Shown: positions 46,101 to 53,794, numbered from the stretch's first letter. The stretch is DNA of 64,000 nucleotides from Bradyrhizobium liaoningense (GCF_018130825.1 NZ_JAFCJS010000001.1:992001-1056000), one strand, 5' to 3'. Notes: a model not told the origin generated them from the sequence alone. Numbers and translations: made by a program.

Positions 46101-46940
46101 CGCAAGGGCTACACCCAGAAGGCGGTCGTCGGCGGCCACAAGGTCTACTTGCGCACCGGCGAGTACGATGACGGCCGTCTCGGCGAGATCTTCATCGACA
46201 TGCACAAGGAAGGCGCCGCGCTCCGCTCCTTCATCAACAATTTTGCGATCGCGGTCTCCCTCGGTCTGCAATACGGCGTGCCGCTCGATGAATATGTCGA
46301 CGCCTTCACCTTCACCCGCTTCGAGCCGGCGGGCCCCGTGCAGGGCAACGACAGCATCAAGTACGCGACCTCGATCCTCGACTACGTCTTCCGCGAACTG
46401 GCGGTGAGCTACATGTCGCGCTTCGACCTCGCGCACGTCGATCCCAACGAGACCGGCTTTGACGCGCTCGGCAAGGGCGTCGAGGAAGGCAAGGAGCCGG
46501 ACGAGGACGGCGGCCACCACGCGACCAGGCTGGTCTCGCGCGGCCTCACCCGCTCGCGGACCGACAACCTCGTCGTGATGCGCGGTGGCTCGACCGCGGT
46601 CGCCCAAGGCAACGACAGCGCCCCCGCCGGCGGCAGCAAGGTCACGGCCCTCGCCTCGCACGGTGCGTCAGCCCGTGTCGGCGACGCCCTCGAAGGCGCC
46701 GTCGCTCTGAAGCAGGAAGTCCAGCACGACCTCTCCCCCACGGAGAAGCTCGAACAGCTGCAATGGAGCAAGGCTGGCACCGCGCAAACCATCGTCCCCA
46801 CCAAGGCCGAGCGCCGCGCCGAAGCCAAGGCCAAGGGCTACGAGGGCGAGATGTGCTCGGAGTGCGGCAACTTCACGCTGGTGCGGAATGGGACCTGCAT
46901 GAAGTGCGATACTTGCGGCAGCACGACAGGGTGTTCGTGA
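43170..46940 (+). CDS. nrdJ: Vitamin B12-dependent (class II) ribonucleoside-diphosphate reductase
   Basis: Makes deoxyribonucleotides using adenosylcobalamin to generate the thiyl radical, so it works with or without oxygen. 1256 residues. Landmarks: [58 protein letters not shown] (redox Cys near 200), [25 protein letters not shown] (active-site segment near 475), [49 protein letters not shown], and the cysteine-rich tail [27 protein letters not shown], which resembles a zinc ribbon. Start ATG 43170. The 3.4-kb antisense frame is a shadow. Confidence 0.97.
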   Translation: MRIERRHTTSGQSPYAGIEFRLTTSEIRNPDGSVVFKLDNVEVPTEWSQVASDVLAQKYFRKAGVAARLKKVEEESVPSFLWRSVPDTEALAALPEKERFVSELSAKQVFDRLAGCWTYWGWKGKYFSSDEDAQAFYDELRYMLAMQMVAPNSPQWFNTGLHWAYGIDGPGQGHYYVDPFTGKLTKSKSAYEHPQPHACFIQGVGDDLVNEGGIMDLWVREARLFKYGSGTGSNFSRLRGEGEKLSGGGRSSGLMSFLKIGDRAAGAIKSGGTTRRAAKMVVVDVDHPDIETYIDWKVKEEQKVAALVTGSKINQKHLKAVLKACVNCEGSGDDCFDPEKNPALRREIKLARRSLVPDNYIKRVIQFAKQGYKDIQFDTYDTDWDSEAYLTVSGQNSNNSVSLKDDFLRAVETDGDWNLNARTSKKVTKTLKARDLWEKIGYAAWASADPGLHFNTTMNDWHTCKASGDIRASNPCSEYMFLDDTACNLASANLLTFYNTTTKQFDVAGYEHLCQLWTIVLEISVMMAQFPSRAIAELSYEFRTLGLGYANIGGLLMTMGLSYDSKEGRALCGALTAVMTGITYKTSAEIAAELGTFPGYKKNAAHMLRVIRNHRRAAHGEASGYEALSVNPVPLDHASCPQQDLITHAKAAWDAALELGEKHGYRNAQTTVIAPTGTIGLVMDCDTTGIEPDFALVKFKKLAGGGYFKIINRAVPSALRALGYRESEIAEIEAYAVGHGSLSNAPGINASTLKAKGFTDEAIAKVEKALPTAFDIKFAFNKWTFGEDFIRDQLGIGAEAIAAPGFDLLQAVGFTKREIEAANVHICGAMTVEGAPHLKAEHYPVFDCANPCGKIGKRYLSVESHIRMMAAAQPFISGAISKTINMPNDATVEDCKSAYMLSWKLALKANALYRDGSKLSQPLNSQLISDDEDEDDAVDHLYEKPMAARTAQVSEKIVEKLVERIIVMREREKMPDRRKGYTQKAVVGGHKVYLRTGEYDDGRLGEIFIDMHKEGAALRSFINNFAIAVSLGLQYGVPLDEYVDAFTFTRFEPAGPVQGNDSIKYATSILDYVFRELAVSYMSRFDLAHVDPNETGFDALGKGVEEGKEPDEDGGHHATRLVSRGLTRSRTDNLVVMRGGSTAVAQGNDSAPAGGSKVTALASHGASARVGDALEGAVALKQEVQHDLSPTEKLEQLQWSKAGTAQTIVPTKAERRAEAKAKGYEGEMCSECGNFTLVRNGTCMKCDTCGSTTGCS

Positions 46941-46982
46941 GGCGGTAGAGCGTCTCGAGGATCGTTAGATCCGGACAATGCG

Positions 46983-47010
46983 AAGGGCGGCCTTTCGGCC
47001 GCCCTTTTTA
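46983..47010 (+). terminator. Rho-independent terminator of nrdJ
   Basis: Stem AGGGCGGCC / GGCCGCCCT with TTTC loop, then TTTTA; 43 bases beyond the stop. Confidence 0.92.
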
Positions 47011-47052
47011 TTTCAGCAACCTCATCGCTTAATGCGTCGGGCCCCTCGCTCC

Positions 47053-47256
47053 TCAACGCTCGTCATTGGCCACCGCATTGCTGCGTACCCGTCTCGTAGC
47101 GCGCCTCGCCGCTTTCCTCGCAACCCAGCGCGCACGAAGCTGCTTTGCGGCACGAAAGGTTCGTGGTGCCACGACCTGAAATGCCATTGAGGCTATTCCG
47201 GCGACCACTCCTTTCACCACGTCGAAAGCGAAATCGGGTCCAAAATACTCCCACAT
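47053..47256 (-). CDS. Small basic protein with possible membrane segment
   Basis: 67 residues: MWEYFGPDFAFDVVKGVVAGIASMAFQVV (one amphipathic or short membrane helix, about 8-28), then a very basic tail rich in Arg/Ala (ARWVARKAARRATRRVRS). The ATG at 47256 is preceded by AAGGAGG at ideal distance, a strong argument that it is translated. Function unknown. It lies alone between nrdJ and a candidate small RNA/peptide unit read in the same direction. Confidence 0.65.
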   Translation of the reverse strand: MWEYFGPDFAFDVVKGVVAGIASMAFQVVAPRTFRAAKQLRARWVARKAARRATRRVRSNAVANDER

Positions 47257-47314
47257 GACCCTGCCTCCTTCTCGCGAAGGCTCCGCCGGGCGGAATGGGC
47301 AGATTGCGAACATG

Positions 47315-47342
47315 AAAAAGCCCCGTCCGTCACCGGCGGGGC
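47315..47342 (-). terminator. Rho-independent terminator on the minus strand
   Basis: Read on the minus strand: stem GCCCCG / CGGGGC around an 11-base loop, directly followed by TTTTT. It ends a short transcript coming from about 47600 and lies 27 bases after the stop of the 29-codon frame at 47369-47458. Confidence 0.65.
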
Positions 47343-47368
47343 CTCGGAAAAATCTCTGTGCGCCCTGT

Positions 47369-47458
47369 TCAGCGCACACGAAATCTCTCGGTACACCCGC
47401 TCATGGTGGACTCGATGAACCAGCTGCAAAGCATGGCTGTGCGATGAAAAACGCCCAT
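47369..47458 (-). CDS. Candidate 29-residue peptide (or small RNA body)
   Basis: Short frame MGVFHRTAMLCSWF...CTERFRVR, with GGGTGA six bases upstream of its ATG, followed closely by an intrinsic terminator. Two Cys and a hydrophobic centre. Nothing similar was recognised with certainty. The compact unit of start, stop and terminator within about 145 bases could be a peptide gene, a leader peptide or a small RNA whose frame is accidental. Confidence 0.35.
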   Translation of the reverse strand: MGVFHRTAMLCSWFIESTMSGCTERFRVR

Positions 47459-47657
47459 AGCGATCACCCAGAAATTTCGAAATGCGAAGGCGCCAGATGC
47501 GCAATGCCAAACGCGCGCACGAGAGGCCCGTTGGCGGCAGATAAACAGACTGGACGGCCGCCGTCTGTGGAGTAATTCACAATTGCGGTATGACTCTTTT
47601 GGCGCACGGCGATTGGCCCTGCCGCTGCGCCAACCAAAGCCCGCACAGTCAGCCAGA

Positions 47658-48452
47658 ATGTCCACTTCCCATCGTCCACTCCTCCCTCGACTGCGCAGCG
47701 TTAGGCGGCGCGCCCAGTGGGCACGAAAGAAGTTCTCGCGCGCACCACGGATGGTTCGGATCGCGGCCGGCCTGGCTATCCTGCTCGCAGCCCTCGCCCT
47801 CCTGAACCTCGCCTATCACGTCATCCGCAAGCCAACCGAACTCTTCGTCCTCGTCGGCAATTCCCTCGACAAGGAGCCGGCAGAGACTTGGGCGAGATAC
47901 GCCCCCCTCTTCCGCACCTACTCCACCACCACCATCACCCCCGAATTGCTGGCCGCGCTGGCGCAGGTCGAGAGTTCGGGCAACCCGGTGGCGCGCACCT
48001 ACTGGCGCTGGCGGTGGAGTTTCAATCCGCTGGCGATCTACCGGCCGGCCTCCAGCGCCGTCGGGCTCTTCCAGATGACCGATCCGGCCTACCGCGAGGC
48101 CGCGCGGTTCTGTGTTCGCGGCAACGCGGTCACGGAGACAGGGTGCGGCTTCACAAGCTTCTACATCCGCGCGATCCCGAGCCACGCCATCGAGCTGACG
48201 TCGGTGTATCTGGACCGCCAGGTGGCCATGGTTCTCGGCCTCGCGGGCGATGTGAAGGCGAGCCGCGAGCAGAAGCAGGATCTGGCCGCCTTCATCCATC
48301 TCTGCGGCGCAGGTCCCGCCACAGCCTTCACGCGTCGCAAGTTTCAGATGATCGCGGGGACACGCTGCGGCGATCACCTCGTCGCGGGCTATGTCGGGAA
48401 GGTCAACGCGATGAAGCGGCAGTTTCTGCGGCTGGCGGCGGAAGATCCGTAG
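47658..48452 (+). CDS. Lytic transglycosylase, SLT domain
   Basis: Cleaves glycan strands of peptidoglycan to 1,6-anhydromuropeptides. A basic N terminus is followed by a membrane segment (about 37-57, IAAGLAILLAALALLNLAY). The SLT domain has the catalytic glutamate in LAALAQVESSGNP, then SSAVGLFQMTDPAY, ARFCVRGNAV, CGFTSFYIRAIPSHAIELTSVYL, and HLCGAGPATAFTRRKF. Probably a membrane-anchored periplasmic enzyme. Starts: ATG 47658 preferred; ATG 47583 possible. A decayed copy of its 3' end lies at about 52.55 kb. Confidence 0.88.
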   Translation: MSTSHRPLLPRLRSVRRRAQWARKKFSRAPRMVRIAAGLAILLAALALLNLAYHVIRKPTELFVLVGNSLDKEPAETWARYAPLFRTYSTTTITPELLAALAQVESSGNPVARTYWRWRWSFNPLAIYRPASSAVGLFQMTDPAYREAARFCVRGNAVTETGCGFTSFYIRAIPSHAIELTSVYLDRQVAMVLGLAGDVKASREQKQDLAAFIHLCGAGPATAFTRRKFQMIAGTRCGDHLVAGYVGKVNAMKRQFLRLAAEDP

Positions 48453-48457
48453 ATCGA

Positions 48458-48592
48458 TAGGGTGGGTTAGCTGGCGGTCGCGCGAAGCGCGGTCCGCTGG
48501 CGTAACCCACCACCTCTGCGCGCGCCGAGATGAAAGAGGTGGGTTATGCCGAGGGACTGCGCTCCGCGCAATCGCGGAGCTAACCCACCCTA
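48458..48592. repeat. Palindromic intergenic element, type A, copy 1
   Basis: Bounded by perfect 14-bp inverted repeats, TAGGGTGGGTTAGC and GCTAACCCACCCTA. Inside are further inverted GTGGGTTA/TAACCCAC motifs and the stretch GCGCGAAGCGC. Length about 135. A second copy is at 51715-51857 with the same order of motifs. No coding capacity; it resembles a non-autonomous mobile or folded-RNA repeat. Confidence 0.85.
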
Positions 48593-48719
48593 CGGCCCTG
48601 CCGATGCCCGGCAAAATCTCACCACATGGCCGCCACGCAAGCGACAACCCACAATCGCGATTTCAGCGCAAACGCGACGGAGGCTTGCGGGCTTCAGCGA
48701 TATTCAGGAGCCATTTGCA

Positions 48720-49316
48720 ATGTTGAGTAGGATAGAAAATAAGCCAACGGGAAAATCCGGCCGGCGCGGCGGGAAGAAGAAGGCCGGGCAGCGGACCGGG
48801 GCCGGCGAGCAACACGCAACTGCAGCGCATCCATTGCCGGATGCCTCGGTGGAGATCAGCCAAGAGAACGAGCAAGAGAAACGGCAAGAGAACGAGCAAG
48901 AGAACAGGCAAGAGACCGAGCAAGAGGTAGAGACGAGCCCACCGATCAGTGCGCAGGTACCCTCGCCCGCAGCCTTGCCGTCCGGGACAGAGATCGCTGC
49001 CAGCGCGCCCGTCGCACCGGTGGAACCCTCCCTGGCCGGCACGCAGGCGATTGCCGATGCCTATAGCGGCTACATCAAGACGTCGCTTGAGCACGCCTGG
49101 ACCTTCCTGGAAAAGCTCGCGACGGCGCGCTCACCCGTCGAGGCCTTTGAGCTTCAGATGGAGTACGCGAAACAGGTGTGCGACTCCTTTGTCACCGAAT
49201 CCCAGAAGATCGCCGTGTTGCATGAACAAATGACCAAACAAAGGGTCATGCATCTTGAGGGGTTCGTGGCCAAGCTCACGCAGACGACGCTCGAAATCCG
49301 CGCGACTCGTCACTAA
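48720..49316 (+). CDS. Phasin-like protein with Gln/Glu/Asn tandem-repeat linker
   Basis: 198 residues. Basic N terminus (KPTGKSGRRGGKKKAGQR), then a Gln/Glu/Asn-rich linker made of four-residue units (QENE, QEKR, QENE, QENR, QETE) encoded by a 12-base tandem repeat at 48861-48926. A Pro/Ala stretch follows, then a helical phasin_2-like domain (about 110-190): YSGYIKTSLEHAWTFLEKLATARSPVEAFELQMEYAKQVCDSFVTESQKIAVL. Phasins coat polyhydroxyalkanoate granules; no PHA gene is nearby, so the function is tentative. ATG 48720 preceded by CAGGAG. Confidence 0.78.
   Translation: MLSRIENKPTGKSGRRGGKKKAGQRTGAGEQHATAAHPLPDASVEISQENEQEKRQENEQENRQETEQEVETSPPISAQVPSPAALPSGTEIAASAPVAPVEPSLAGTQAIADAYSGYIKTSLEHAWTFLEKLATARSPVEAFELQMEYAKQVCDSFVTESQKIAVLHEQMTKQRVMHLEGFVAKLTQTTLEIRATRH
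48861..48926 (+). repeat. 12-base tandem repeat inside the phasin-like gene
   Basis: About five and a half copies of CAAGAGAACGAG-like units, in frame, encoding alternating QENE/QENR-type tetrapeptides. Liable to change copy number without frameshift. Confidence 0.85.
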
Positions 49317-49421
49317 CGACCGGAAGCCCTGCCCACCATTTGACGTGATGGGCTCAACCCATCCTGCGTCCGACCGGTCGTTGTGTCCCGTCAGTGCCTG
49401 GACCTAAGAACCGCCTGGCGT

Positions 49422-49715
49422 TCAGTACCCTGACTTGCTCGAGCCGGTGGTCGGCCTCGTGCTCGCGCCGGTGGTTTGACCTGTGGTTTGACCCGGGGCG
49501 TAGCTCGACGCGCCGGGGCTGGTGCTCTTCGCGGACTTCGCGTGATGCTTCTTCTTATGCCCAGGAGCGTAGCTGGAAGCGCCCGGCTCGCCCGTCTTGG
49601 AACCCATTTTCTGCATCTCATGACCTGGCGTCTTGCTCGATACACCCTGAGCAAACACGGCTGGCGCTGTAGCCATGACAACGGCAGCCGCAAGCGCGAT
49701 GATCCTTGCTTTCAT
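49422..49715 (-). CDS. Small exported repeat protein
   Basis: 97 residues. Signal peptide MKARIIALAAAVVMATAPAVFA. The mature part is short, basic and Ser/Gly/Thr-rich, with the motif PGASSYAPG twice (GEPGASSYAPGHKKKHHAKSAK, then STSPGASSYAPGQTTG). No known domain. ATG 49715 follows GGAGGA. An EcfG-type promoter lies 32 bases upstream, so it is probably a stress-induced envelope protein. Confidence 0.85.
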   Translation of the reverse strand: MKARIIALAAAVVMATAPAVFAQGVSSKTPGHEMQKMGSKTGEPGASSYAPGHKKKHHAKSAKSTSPGASSYAPGQTTGQTTGASTRPTTGSSKSGY

Positions 49716-49746
49716 GTTGTCCTCCTCCGAAAAGCCCCCTCGAGGA

Positions 49747-49771
49747 AACGGAATGAACCAGCGCCCGTTCC
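49747..49771 (-). promoter_or_regulatory. EcfG-type promoter for the small exported repeat protein
   Basis: On the minus strand GGAAC (49771-49767), 17 bases, GTT (49749-49747), the base before GTT being C. It fits the GGAAC-N16-cGTT consensus. The start codon at 49715 is 31 bases further. Confidence 0.75.
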
Positions 49772-49880
49772 TCCAAGGGAACGTTCATGGTGAGAACAGC
49801 GCTGCTCAACTGGCTCCTCTCGGCGCCGCAACCCTATGAACAGGTTTTTCGCAACGGATCATGCCGCAGGGCAAAACCGA

Positions 49881-50177
49881 TCACGACTGTTCGATCAGGA
49901 TCGGTGAACCGAGCTCTTCGAAACGAAACAGCTGAAACACCCGCTGGCCATTGAAGTCGAGCACTCTCAAATCATCGGTCTCGTGCAGGTTGCTTTCAAC
50001 CGCATGAAAGTGCCCGCCGTAGCGCTCCCTGGCCAGCGACAAGGGAACCTCGAACGCGACGAACTTGCCGATACCTTTTTGCCTGAGCACTCCAAGAAGC
50101 TTCAGGTCGTTCAGGGACTGATGCGAGGTGAGAACAAGCAGCGGACCGCTCGCCGTAAGCAGCAAAAGCGATTTCAT
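49881..50177 (-). CDS. Hypothetical small cytoplasmic protein
   Basis: 98 residues, MKSLLLLTASGPLLVLTSHQSLNDLKLLGVLRQKGIGKFVAFEVPLSLARERYGGHFHAVE...RVFQLFRFEELGSPILIEQS. The hydrophobic start is not followed by a convincing cleavage site. Reads as a small alpha/beta domain. Strong ribosome site AAAGGAGGA before ATG 50177. It follows the exported cysteine protein by 18 bases, so they share a transcript. Function unknown. Confidence 0.75.
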   Translation of the reverse strand: MKSLLLLTASGPLLVLTSHQSLNDLKLLGVLRQKGIGKFVAFEVPLSLARERYGGHFHAVESNLHETDDLRVLDFNGQRVFQLFRFEELGSPILIEQS

Positions 50178-50195
50178 CGGATCCTCCTTTGCACC

Positions 50196-50483
50196 CTACC
50201 TGATCTTCGCCAGGCACTCCTTCAGGCGCTCCAGCTCCGTACGGACCTGTGCCTCCATGGCGTCTTGCAATGCGAGGATGCCCCTGCTGGACAATTCTGC
50301 AGAGGCCTTTCTGTCCAGATTCTGCTTCCAATCACGGATGCCTTGCCTGGTGGCCCGCTGGGCCTCCGCCGTCGTCTTGGCGTATTCCTTCATGCAGGCG
50401 TCGGCCATCGAGCATGTCTGGCACTCCTGGGCGGCGGCCGGACTTGAAAGAAGCAGGGCGAGTATCGCGGCAGGGACCTTCAT
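50196..50483 (-). CDS. Small exported hypothetical protein with cysteine pair
   Basis: 95 residues. Signal peptide MKVPAAILALLLSSPAAAQ, then ECQTCSMADACMKEYAKTTAEAQRATRQGIRDWKQNLDRKASAELSSRG..., a mostly helical mature part with four cysteines that probably form disulfides (CQTC, C in DACM, C in KECLAKIR). ATG 50483 with GGGAGGA. First gene of a two-gene leftward operon. Function unknown. Confidence 0.82.
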   Translation of the reverse strand: MKVPAAILALLLSSPAAAQECQTCSMADACMKEYAKTTAEAQRATRQGIRDWKQNLDRKASAELSSRGILALQDAMEAQVRTELERLKECLAKIR

Positions 50484-50705
50484 TGCGATTCCTCCCGCGA
50501 CAGCATAGCACGTCGCAGGGATGCCTGGGGTAGCAGCCGCCGGCTGTTTCAGTGCCGGAAAATTCAAAGCGATCGCGCGACAACGCCGTGTCGCGCATCG
50601 TGTGCCGAGCCCGCCATAATTTTTCCTTGGCACACGCGTTGTGTCTGATAGCGGCGAGACCTATCCTTCCCATGATCGGACTGCCTCCCATTGACGCCCG
50701 ACCGG

Positions 50706-51692
50706 ATGGAGAGCGCATCGGTGCCTGAAACGAACGACCCCAAACCTGATACCGACAAGCCTGATACTTCCAAGCCTGATGCCGCCAAGCCGGACGAGGC
50801 GCGCGCCGAGGGAGGGCTGGCGCGGGCCTATGACCGGATCAAGAGCGCAGAGGAAGACCTTGCGCGGCTGGACCGGCTGGTTTCCGGAATGGAACGCGAC
50901 AGCGAAGGCAAGCGAGCCTCGCACGCAAGCCCTGGTGCGACGGCAGCCGCCACTCCCGGAAACAAGGCGTCGACGCCGGATGCGAAGGTTCCGAAGGTCG
51001 CGGTTCGCGATCAAGGCTTGAAGGGAGATCGGACCATGATGCGCGCTTTGGTCGGCCTCGTGCTGGCGATCGGCCTTCTCGGCGCTGCCTTCGCTTCGCA
51101 ATATCGCGATGAGGCAAAATCGATCAGCCAGTCGATCATCGCACGATGGGCCCCGCCGGCCGCGAACAGTTCCCCGCAAGCGGCCGCGGTGGAAAGCCCG
51201 GCGCAGCCGCAGGCCGTACTGCTGGCTGCTGCGGGTGAGCCGAGCCCGGTGCCGGCGCCGCCGGTGCCTAAGGACACGGAAAGCGCCCCGAAGCCCGGCG
51301 CCACGGCGCCCGAGGCGTCATCGTCCGAACTCGCGCAATCGCTCAAGGCCATCACGAGCGAGCTTGCGAGCATCAGCGGCAAGCTCGAGCAGCTGAAAAG
51401 CAGCAACGAGCAGACCCTGCGCGAGCAGGCCGCCACCATTCAACAGCTCAAGGCGGCGCAGGAGAAGGATGCGGCAGACAAGGCGCGCCTCGCCGCGCAG
51501 GTCCAGGCGCTGCAAACGCAACTGACCACGTCATCCGCGCCTGCAGCCGCCAAGCCCGTCGTGCGCAGCGTGATGAACAACGAAGCGCGCGCCCGGCCGC
51601 ACGTGCCTGACGCCGCACCCCGGCGGTTCAGGCCGCCGCCGCGCGGCCGCTGGATGCCTCCGCCCTACGACCCCTACGATCCGGATTGGTAG
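50706..51692 (+). CDS. Single-pass membrane protein with coiled coil and proline-rich tail
   Basis: About 328 residues. The N-terminal Asp/Lys/Pro repeats (DPKPDTDKPDTSKPDAAKPDEA) are followed by a short helix and a membrane segment at about 109-128 (ALVGLVLAIGLLGAAFA). Then comes a Pro/Ala linker, a coiled coil at about 205-275 (ELAQSLKAITSELASISGKLEQLKSSNEQTLREQAATIQQLKAAQEKDA), and a Pro/Arg-rich tail ending PPPYDPYDPDW. Probably cytoplasmic N terminus and periplasmic C terminus. Start ATG 50706 (TTG 50691 also possible). Family unknown to me beyond being common in Bradyrhizobium. Confidence 0.82.
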   Translation: MESASVPETNDPKPDTDKPDTSKPDAAKPDEARAEGGLARAYDRIKSAEEDLARLDRLVSGMERDSEGKRASHASPGATAAATPGNKASTPDAKVPKVAVRDQGLKGDRTMMRALVGLVLAIGLLGAAFASQYRDEAKSISQSIIARWAPPAANSSPQAAAVESPAQPQAVLLAAAGEPSPVPAPPVPKDTESAPKPGATAPEASSSELAQSLKAITSELASISGKLEQLKSSNEQTLREQAATIQQLKAAQEKDAADKARLAAQVQALQTQLTTSSAPAAAKPVVRSVMNNEARARPHVPDAAPRRFRPPPRGRWMPPPYDPYDPDW

Positions 51693-51714
51693 CCCGAAAG
51701 GCGCGGAGACAGTG

Positions 51715-51857
51715 CCGTAGGGTGGGTTAGCCTGCGGCGGCGCGAAGCGCAGTCCGCTGGCGTAACCCACCTCTTGATTTCCGCGGAGGCAGAAGTGATG
51801 GGTCACGCTGCGCGAGCTGCGCTTTGCGCAGTCGCGGGAAGCTAACCCACTCTACGG
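51715..51857. repeat. Palindromic intergenic element, type A, copy 2
   Basis: Ends CCGTAGGGTGGGTTAGC (51715-51731) and GCTAACCCACTCTACGG (51841-51857), inverted with one mismatch. The interior repeats the layout of copy 1 at 48458 (GCGCGAAGCGCAGTCCGCTGGCGTAACCCAC). It fills the whole gap between two convergent genes. Confidence 0.85.
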
Positions 51858-51870
51858 ACCTACGCCCGCC

Positions 51871-52377
51871 TCACCGGACTTCGGTCATCGACACCGTGGC
51901 GGCGATCCCGGTCATCTCGGAATCTTCCGGTGCAAGCTCCTCATCGGGAGACGGGCCTACCGAGACTTCCGCCATTCTGCGCTTGACGTGTTCGCATGTC
52001 TTGCGGACGTCCTCGGTGAACAGCGCGCATTCTTCGATGCGCTTGAAGATCTTCCGTCCCTCTTCACGATACCCCGCCGCCGTTTCCCGCATGAAGGCGA
52101 TCGCATCATGGACCTGGGCCGTCAGCGCCTCGCATTTTTGCGCGGCGTCGATCAACTCGGTGCCCATGGCCTCGATCTCTTTTGCGGCTGACTCATAGTC
52201 GCGAATGACCGCCTCTGCACTGAGCGCGCCGACGCGCGTGACGCCCGCGGTGTGCTCGACGTAATCAGGCAATGCAATGGAAGTGAGAGAGCTTCCCGAG
52301 CGTACCGACGAAATGTCGGCCTCGAGCTGAACCAGATTCACGCCTTCCCGTCTGCGCAATTGTTCAACACTTGCCAT
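51871..52377 (-). CDS. Hypothetical coiled-coil protein
   Basis: 168 residues, soluble, mostly helical: MASVEQLRRREGVNLVQLEADI, ALPDYVEHTAGVTRVGALSAEAVIRDYESAAKEIEAMGTELIDAAQKCEALTAQVHDAIAFMRETAAGYREEGRKIFKRIEECALFTEDVRKTCEHVKRRMAE, acidic tail. ATG 52377 with GGGAGGA. It reads like a granule-associated or signalling coiled coil. No family recognised; no operon partner. Confidence 0.8.
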   Translation of the reverse strand: MASVEQLRRREGVNLVQLEADISSVRSGSSLTSIALPDYVEHTAGVTRVGALSAEAVIRDYESAAKEIEAMGTELIDAAQKCEALTAQVHDAIAFMRETAAGYREEGRKIFKRIEECALFTEDVRKTCEHVKRRMAEVSVGPSPDEELAPEDSEMTGIAATVSMTEVR

Positions 52378-52548
52378 GATTGGTCCTCCCAATACGCACC
52401 CAGAACCCCAAACAGTATTGGGTTTATTACGGGGGTAAGTGGCATTCCACCCCGATGTATACTTGACAGTCGCAGCTTTGCCATTTTTTCCCGATCGTTG
52501 ACGCCGCACGCAGCGATGAGGGGTTCATCATCGCGCAACCTCCCATGG

Positions 52549-52617
52549 TTGCGGGCTATGCCGCCAGGGTCAACGCGATGAAGCCGCAGTTTTGCGCGTG
52601 CGGCGGAGGACGGGGAT
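52549..52617 (+). pseudogene. Decayed 3' fragment of a lytic transglycosylase gene
   Basis: The 42 bases from 52551 match the 3' end of the lytic transglycosylase gene (48384-48425) at 37 positions, including the run GGTCAACGCGATGAAGC. Translated, VAGYAARVNAMKPQF corresponds to VAGYVGKVNAMKRQF of the intact protein. The rest of the gene is not recognisable. It abuts palindromic element C, as the intact gene abuts element A. Confidence 0.7.
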
Positions 52618-52629
52618 TGGCAAAGGAGC

Positions 52630-52708
52630 GTAGCCCGGATGAGCGCAGCGACATCCGGGGAATGCCTCGGCACAACGTCCCGGATATCGATTCGCTCATC
52701 CGGGCTAC
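52630..52708. repeat. Palindromic intergenic element, type C
   Basis: 79 bases with perfect 16-bp terminal inverted repeats GTAGCCCGGATGAGCG and CGCTCATCCGGGCTAC, and an internal GACATCCGGG / CCCGGATATC pair. Only one copy in the window. Five bases separate it from element B. Confidence 0.85.
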
Positions 52709-52713
52709 AGTGC

Positions 52714-52836
52714 CGTAGGGTGGGCAAAGGCGCACTTGCGCCGTGCCCACCATTTTCTGTTGAGGGAGCGTTGGCGGGCACGCTTCCGCCTTCGCTCTTC
52801 GAGCTACGGCGGACAAGTCGCTTTGCCCACCCTACG
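52714..52836. repeat. Palindromic intergenic element, type B
   Basis: 123 bases ending in CGTAGGGTGGGCAAAGGCG (left) and CGCTTTGCCCACCCTACG (right), inverted, with an internal GTGCCCACC / GGCGGGCAC pair. Its outer GTAGGGTGGG edge is shared with element A, so A and B look like two branches of one family. Confidence 0.85.
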
Positions 52837-52848
52837 AATTGTCGATCA

Positions 52849-53130
52849 TTACCACCAATACGGCCAGCGCCACGCCTCGTAGCGAATATATGACGGCACC
52901 AGCGGCGGGCCGTAGGGATCGACCCGGTCGTCTTCAGGGCGATAGCGATAGCGTGGAACGATATTGTAATCCCACGGCGTCGGCCTCAGCACAGGCGCGG
53001 TGACGATCAGCCTCTCCTGCGGTGCGCGAACGACTTGCGCCTTCCGCGTCCGGGCTTCAGCACCCGATATCCCCTGGCTGCACAGCACCAGGGCCGTTCC
53101 GAGCGCACAGGCGAGCGTCATTTTTGTCAT
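52849..53130 (-). CDS. Small exported hypothetical protein
   Basis: 93 residues. Signal peptide MTKMTLACALGTALVLCSQGISGAEA, then a Pro/Tyr/Trp-rich mature part: RKAQVVRAPQERLIVTAPVLRPTPWDYNIVPRYRYRPEDDRVDPYGPPLVPSYIRYEAWRWPYWW. GGGAGG precedes ATG 53130. Similar short Pro/Tyr-rich exported proteins are frequent in Bradyrhizobium; function unknown. Confidence 0.82.
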   Translation of the reverse strand: MTKMTLACALGTALVLCSQGISGAEARTRKAQVVRAPQERLIVTAPVLRPTPWDYNIVPRYRYRPEDDRVDPYGPPLVPSYIRYEAWRWPYWW

Positions 53131-53272
53131 GCGTTGGCCTCCCTGCCACCAGAGTGCAAAAGGACTCACGGCAAGGCAAGCGAATTCGCTTCCTCACGCC
53201 CGACGCACCGCCTGCGCTGCGACTGGCGACATGCCGCCATCAGAGGTCGTCGCAGCGGCCGGCGCCATCCGG

Positions 53273-53794
53273 TCAGCGCCGTGAGTCCCGCCTGGCCTGT
53301 GCCCTCTTGTTGGCCTGCGAAACCCGACCAATCTTCGAGGGAGGAAGCTTGACGATCCGACGACGGCTCGGCAGCGCACGCATGCCGTCACTTGGCGTCG
53401 GATGATTTTCCGGGCGCGCGAATTGCCTCGCCCGGCGCAGCGCCAGCGCCCGTCGGGCCGCTTCTCCCAGCTCGCGCCGTGCTTCGAAGTTCTGGACTCG
53501 TCTCAGCTCCTTGTTGACGCGCTTGAGGGCGGCAACAAAAACTTCCTTGCGCCGGAACGTGTTTGCTCCCGCCCCCGGTGTGCGGCGTCCAGCAGGATCA
53601 GCCGAACCTTTCGCGACGCGTCGTTGGCGGTGCGCGAGCGTTCGTTCCTTGTCGCGAAGGTCACGCAGGAGCTTGCGCAATTTCTCCAAAGCCGCGCGAT
53701 CGACGTCTCCGATCGCGGGATGGTGCGACGTCAGAACAATCTGCTGCTCGTCATGGTTCAAGATGCTGGACTCGAATTTACATGGCCTCGACAT
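53273..53794 (-). CDS. Hypothetical basic protein with Arg-rich C terminus
   Basis: 173 residues. MSRPCKFESSILNHDEQQIVLTSHHPAIGDVDRAALEKLRKLLRDLRDKERTLAHRQRRVAKG..., helical and strongly basic, ending in Arg/Lys-rich sequence (RRRIVKLPPSKIGRVSQANKRAQARRDSRR). Nucleic-acid binding is possible but not shown. ATG 53794 is preceded by GAAGGAGGAGAAGG and overlaps the end of the upstream gene by 17 bases, indicating one operon with 53778-54374. Confidence 0.78.
   Translation of the reverse strand: MSRPCKFESSILNHDEQQIVLTSHHPAIGDVDRAALEKLRKLLRDLRDKERTLAHRQRRVAKGSADPAGRRTPGAGANTFRRKEVFVAALKRVNKELRRVQNFEARRELGEAARRALALRRARQFARPENHPTPSDGMRALPSRRRIVKLPPSKIGRVSQANKRAQARRDSRR

Noticed and set aside
43206..46661. 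1151-codon open frame antisense to nrdJ
   Set aside because: Same cause: complementary frame of a long, strongly biased gene; no motifs.
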